From Leucaena leucocephala (lineage: Eukaryota; Streptophyta; Magnoliopsida; Fabales; Fabaceae), in NCBI GenBank assembly GCA_037074615.1, contig CM073546.1, positions 8,487,501 through 8,551,500 on the forward strand: a stretch of DNA of 64,000 bases, read 5' to 3'. The translations under genes and the position numbers were made by a program. The notes under the pieces are model-generated. The model was not told where the DNA came from. It searched no databases and saw only the letters and a program-made list of their open reading frames with translations. Within the stretch, counting starts at the first letter, position 1. Every line of letters starts with the position of its first letter. Shown here piece by piece: positions 62,230 through 64,000 of this stretch.

Positions 62230-63489
62230 GGTATCACTACCAAGTTTAAAGAGCAAATTTTTCACATCTCCCCACAAATGCACTTTTCAGAATTCGAATT
62301 TATGTTCTCCTCCTTACGGAGATGAAGCCAATTACCACATTAACCAACAGTTTGTTAGTGGTTTTATTTAAGTTTTTGTTATCTTATGTTCTTAGTTATT
62401 GTGGTGACAGTAAAGTTACTGTTGCAGCCAATGTTTTTGGTTAATGTTTAGTTTTTGTACCTTGGCGTGAAGCTAATTAGCCAACAGCTGATAAATCAAG
62501 GGTCTCTATACATATTGTAATACTTTGTGATTATATATGGTAAAATTAAATTAAAGTTATTTACTTCCTAATACATACATTTAAAGTCGCGTTCTATATT
62601 TCAATGGAATGGAAATATGGATTCAATATTGTGTGAAATAATTACATTTTTTATAATAAGATTAATGGAAAGCTTATTATTTCAAATAACCATAGAGCAA
62701 GATGGATCAATAGATCATGAAATAACTTGTCTCTTGCTACTATAACTAGCTAATTACAATGCCTACTGAACAAAGATTCACATGTCAAATATGTGAACGG
62801 TTGACTTTTCTGCCACAAAAACTAATGATATATATAGTTAAAGACTCAAAGGTCAATTATATTAAATGATGTCTTTCCTATCACAAAATTGATGGAGTCA
62901 AAAGATTCAAATGTCCCCCATACAAAATAATGAATTCTCAAGGGGAAATGACATTTAACAACAACAAAAAAACTAAAATACACAAAGAAAATAAGTATGT
63001 GGAGGTATTAACATGGAGTGTGATCATTCAAAAATTACAAAAGATTGACAAATTGTTGGTTGATATGGTAAACAACTTACTACGTAAAAATGAGAACACA
63101 AGTTTGAGTTTCGAAAAATACACTTACTGGAAGAGGTGAAAAACTTGTACGCTCTAGGCCTCGAAAGTATAAGGAAACTCTTAACTAAATAATTTTTGTA
63201 CAATAGTGAAATACGTGGGGTGTGAACATGAGACCCTATAATCATTTACAAGTTCTCACAACATACATAATTTACAAGGAATCTTTAAAATTTACAAGTG
63301 CAATTAACAAGGTAGATTTTATCATCCCTTTACACAAACCAAGATTTTCACATAGTCATAAAAAACTAAGGACAATTTCAAATGAAACACATATCAATAT
63401 GCAAATTTAAAAAGAAATACTCAGGCTATGTCCTGAGGAGTCTAATATATCTCCAACAGAAGTAAAGGCCCAATTAATTGGCCAAGGGC
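62230..63489. other. Unassigned flanking DNA
   Basis: Begins with a 31-codon open stretch to a stop at 62323-62325 that would join in frame with the 14 codons before the element (end KQVVLIEGFDLVK), so the element may have hit an old reading frame; no family recognised. The rest is AT-rich, and the 60-70 codon frames near 62930-63410 look like chance. Confidence 0.35.
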
Positions 63490-63540
63490 TTCCACTATAA
63501 TTAGACCAAAATTAGTAAATCAACTAACAGAAGTTGTGTC

Positions 63541-63588
63541 TAGTAGAAGAGTTAGTTCCTCATAATGTGACGAACCAATGTTCAAATC
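63541..63588 (+). mobile_element. Possible tRNA-derived SINE head (Pol III boxes)
   Basis: TAGTAGAAGAG (63541-63551) fits the A-box pattern TRGYNNARNNG and GTTCAAATC (63580-63588) fits the B-box GWTCRANNC; starts are 39 bases apart, normal for tRNA genes and SINEs. The region does not fold as a complete tRNA. Ends of the putative SINE are not fixed. Confidence 0.35.
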
Positions 63589-63659
63589 TCGTTAGGAGAA
63601 TTGCACACATTTAGTGTTCGACATTGCCTCAAATATGATTACGTCTAATAGGAGGATAC

Positions 63660-63808
63660 CTATGATAGTACTATAAAATATTCTTTTTAAAGCCCCATTT
63701 CTATTAGGAGACAAGGTATAAAAAAATGATTGGTAGTATTTTTGTAAATAAGATGAAATATTTACACTGGATGTGCACGTAACCAGTTTAAAATATCTAT
63801 AACTAGTG
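63660..63808. mobile_element. CACTA-like right terminus fragment
   Basis: Minus strand from 63808 reads CACTAGTTATAGATATTT then TAAACTGGTTACG, sharing TAAACTGGTT with the CACTA ends at 31736 and 53132. Just inside is ATTTTTGTAAATAA, the motif seen next to 31736 and in the small CACTA element. No left end is visible. Confidence 0.4.
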
Positions 63809-64000
63809 TTAAATATACTTTCTATTCTAACTCCAGTTTCTTGTCTATGCTTTTCTATTTCTTTTCTATAACTTCTTTAGACCATTCATTTTACTTCTCT
63901 GGTTCCCAACGTTTATAGTCATTATAATAGAAGGCCAATTGCATTCTTCTATATTCTTTTCTGAAACCATTATTATCCCTCACCATGTGTATACCATTCC
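63809..64000. other. Unassigned AT-rich tail of the window
   Basis: T-rich, no frame and no repeat recognised. Confidence 0.5.

Noticed and set aside
62930..63410. Small genes of 62-73 codons near the right edge
   Set aside because: Frames overlap on opposite strands, are lysine/asparagine-rich as expected of AT-rich DNA, and have no recognisable motif.
63541..63600. Functional tRNA gene
   Set aside because: A and B boxes are present, but no acceptor or anticodon stem can be paired around them.

Overview
The window reads as a repeat-rich, AT-rich chromosomal segment of a plant nuclear genome, most likely a eudicot and plausibly pericentromeric. It holds plant-type CACTA (En/Spm) transposon remains, LTR retrotransposons primed by initiator tRNA-Met, nested insertions with short target-site duplications (TSDs), and no convincing intact host gene. 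Nothing is prokaryotic: the many short open frames at the left are ten copies of the same few frames.

Positions 1-31670 are one tandem array of a unit of about 3.2 kb, in ten copies (the first cut by the window edge) plus a 31-bp stub. Each unit joins two unrelated parts. One is a constant 1,429-bp fragment of the 3' half of a CACTA transposase gene (TNP2 type, DUF4218 then DUF4216, plus strand, broken by stops and frameshifts). The other is a 1,764-1,774 bp copia-like LTR in the opposite orientation, with TG...CA ends and a TATA box. The length differences arise in an AT microsatellite inside the LTR. The bases flanking the LTR do not match as a TSD, which points to recombination between two separate LTR copies as the origin of the unit. 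Shared point variants form overlapping blocks along the array.

Positions 31671-53132 are CACTA material of a different kind. A small CACTA element (31736-33116, TAA TSDs) is followed by a relic carrying exons of a Ptta/transposase_24-type gene and a C48 (ULP1-like) peptidase, ending in a CACTA terminus at 53132. The relic is split by a minus-strand Tekay/Del-like Ty3-gypsy derivative (34925-51063). Inside that are a solo LTR (38911-44103), another solo LTR within it (40361-43683), and a plus-strand LTR with a truncated element (46924 to about 50499).

Positions 53133-55212 hold an LTR fragment, a second CACTA terminus and unrecognised, possibly gene-derived sequence. Positions 55213-62224 are a complete young Ty3-gypsy element with 916/918-bp LTRs, TCAAG TSDs, a primer site and a polypurine tract. 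Its gag, protease, RT, RNase H and integrase are all recognisable but broken at four places. Its integrase frame runs through the polypurine tract into the 3' LTR, and the LTR encodes a motif like that of centromeric (CRM) retrotransposons. The rest, to 64000, is mostly unassigned, with a possible tRNA-derived SINE head and another CACTA-like end.

The most interesting object is the array. It holds up to ten LTR promoters all pointing antisense across fragments of a DNA-transposon transposase, a layout that could yield antisense or small RNA against CACTA elements. That function is inference only.
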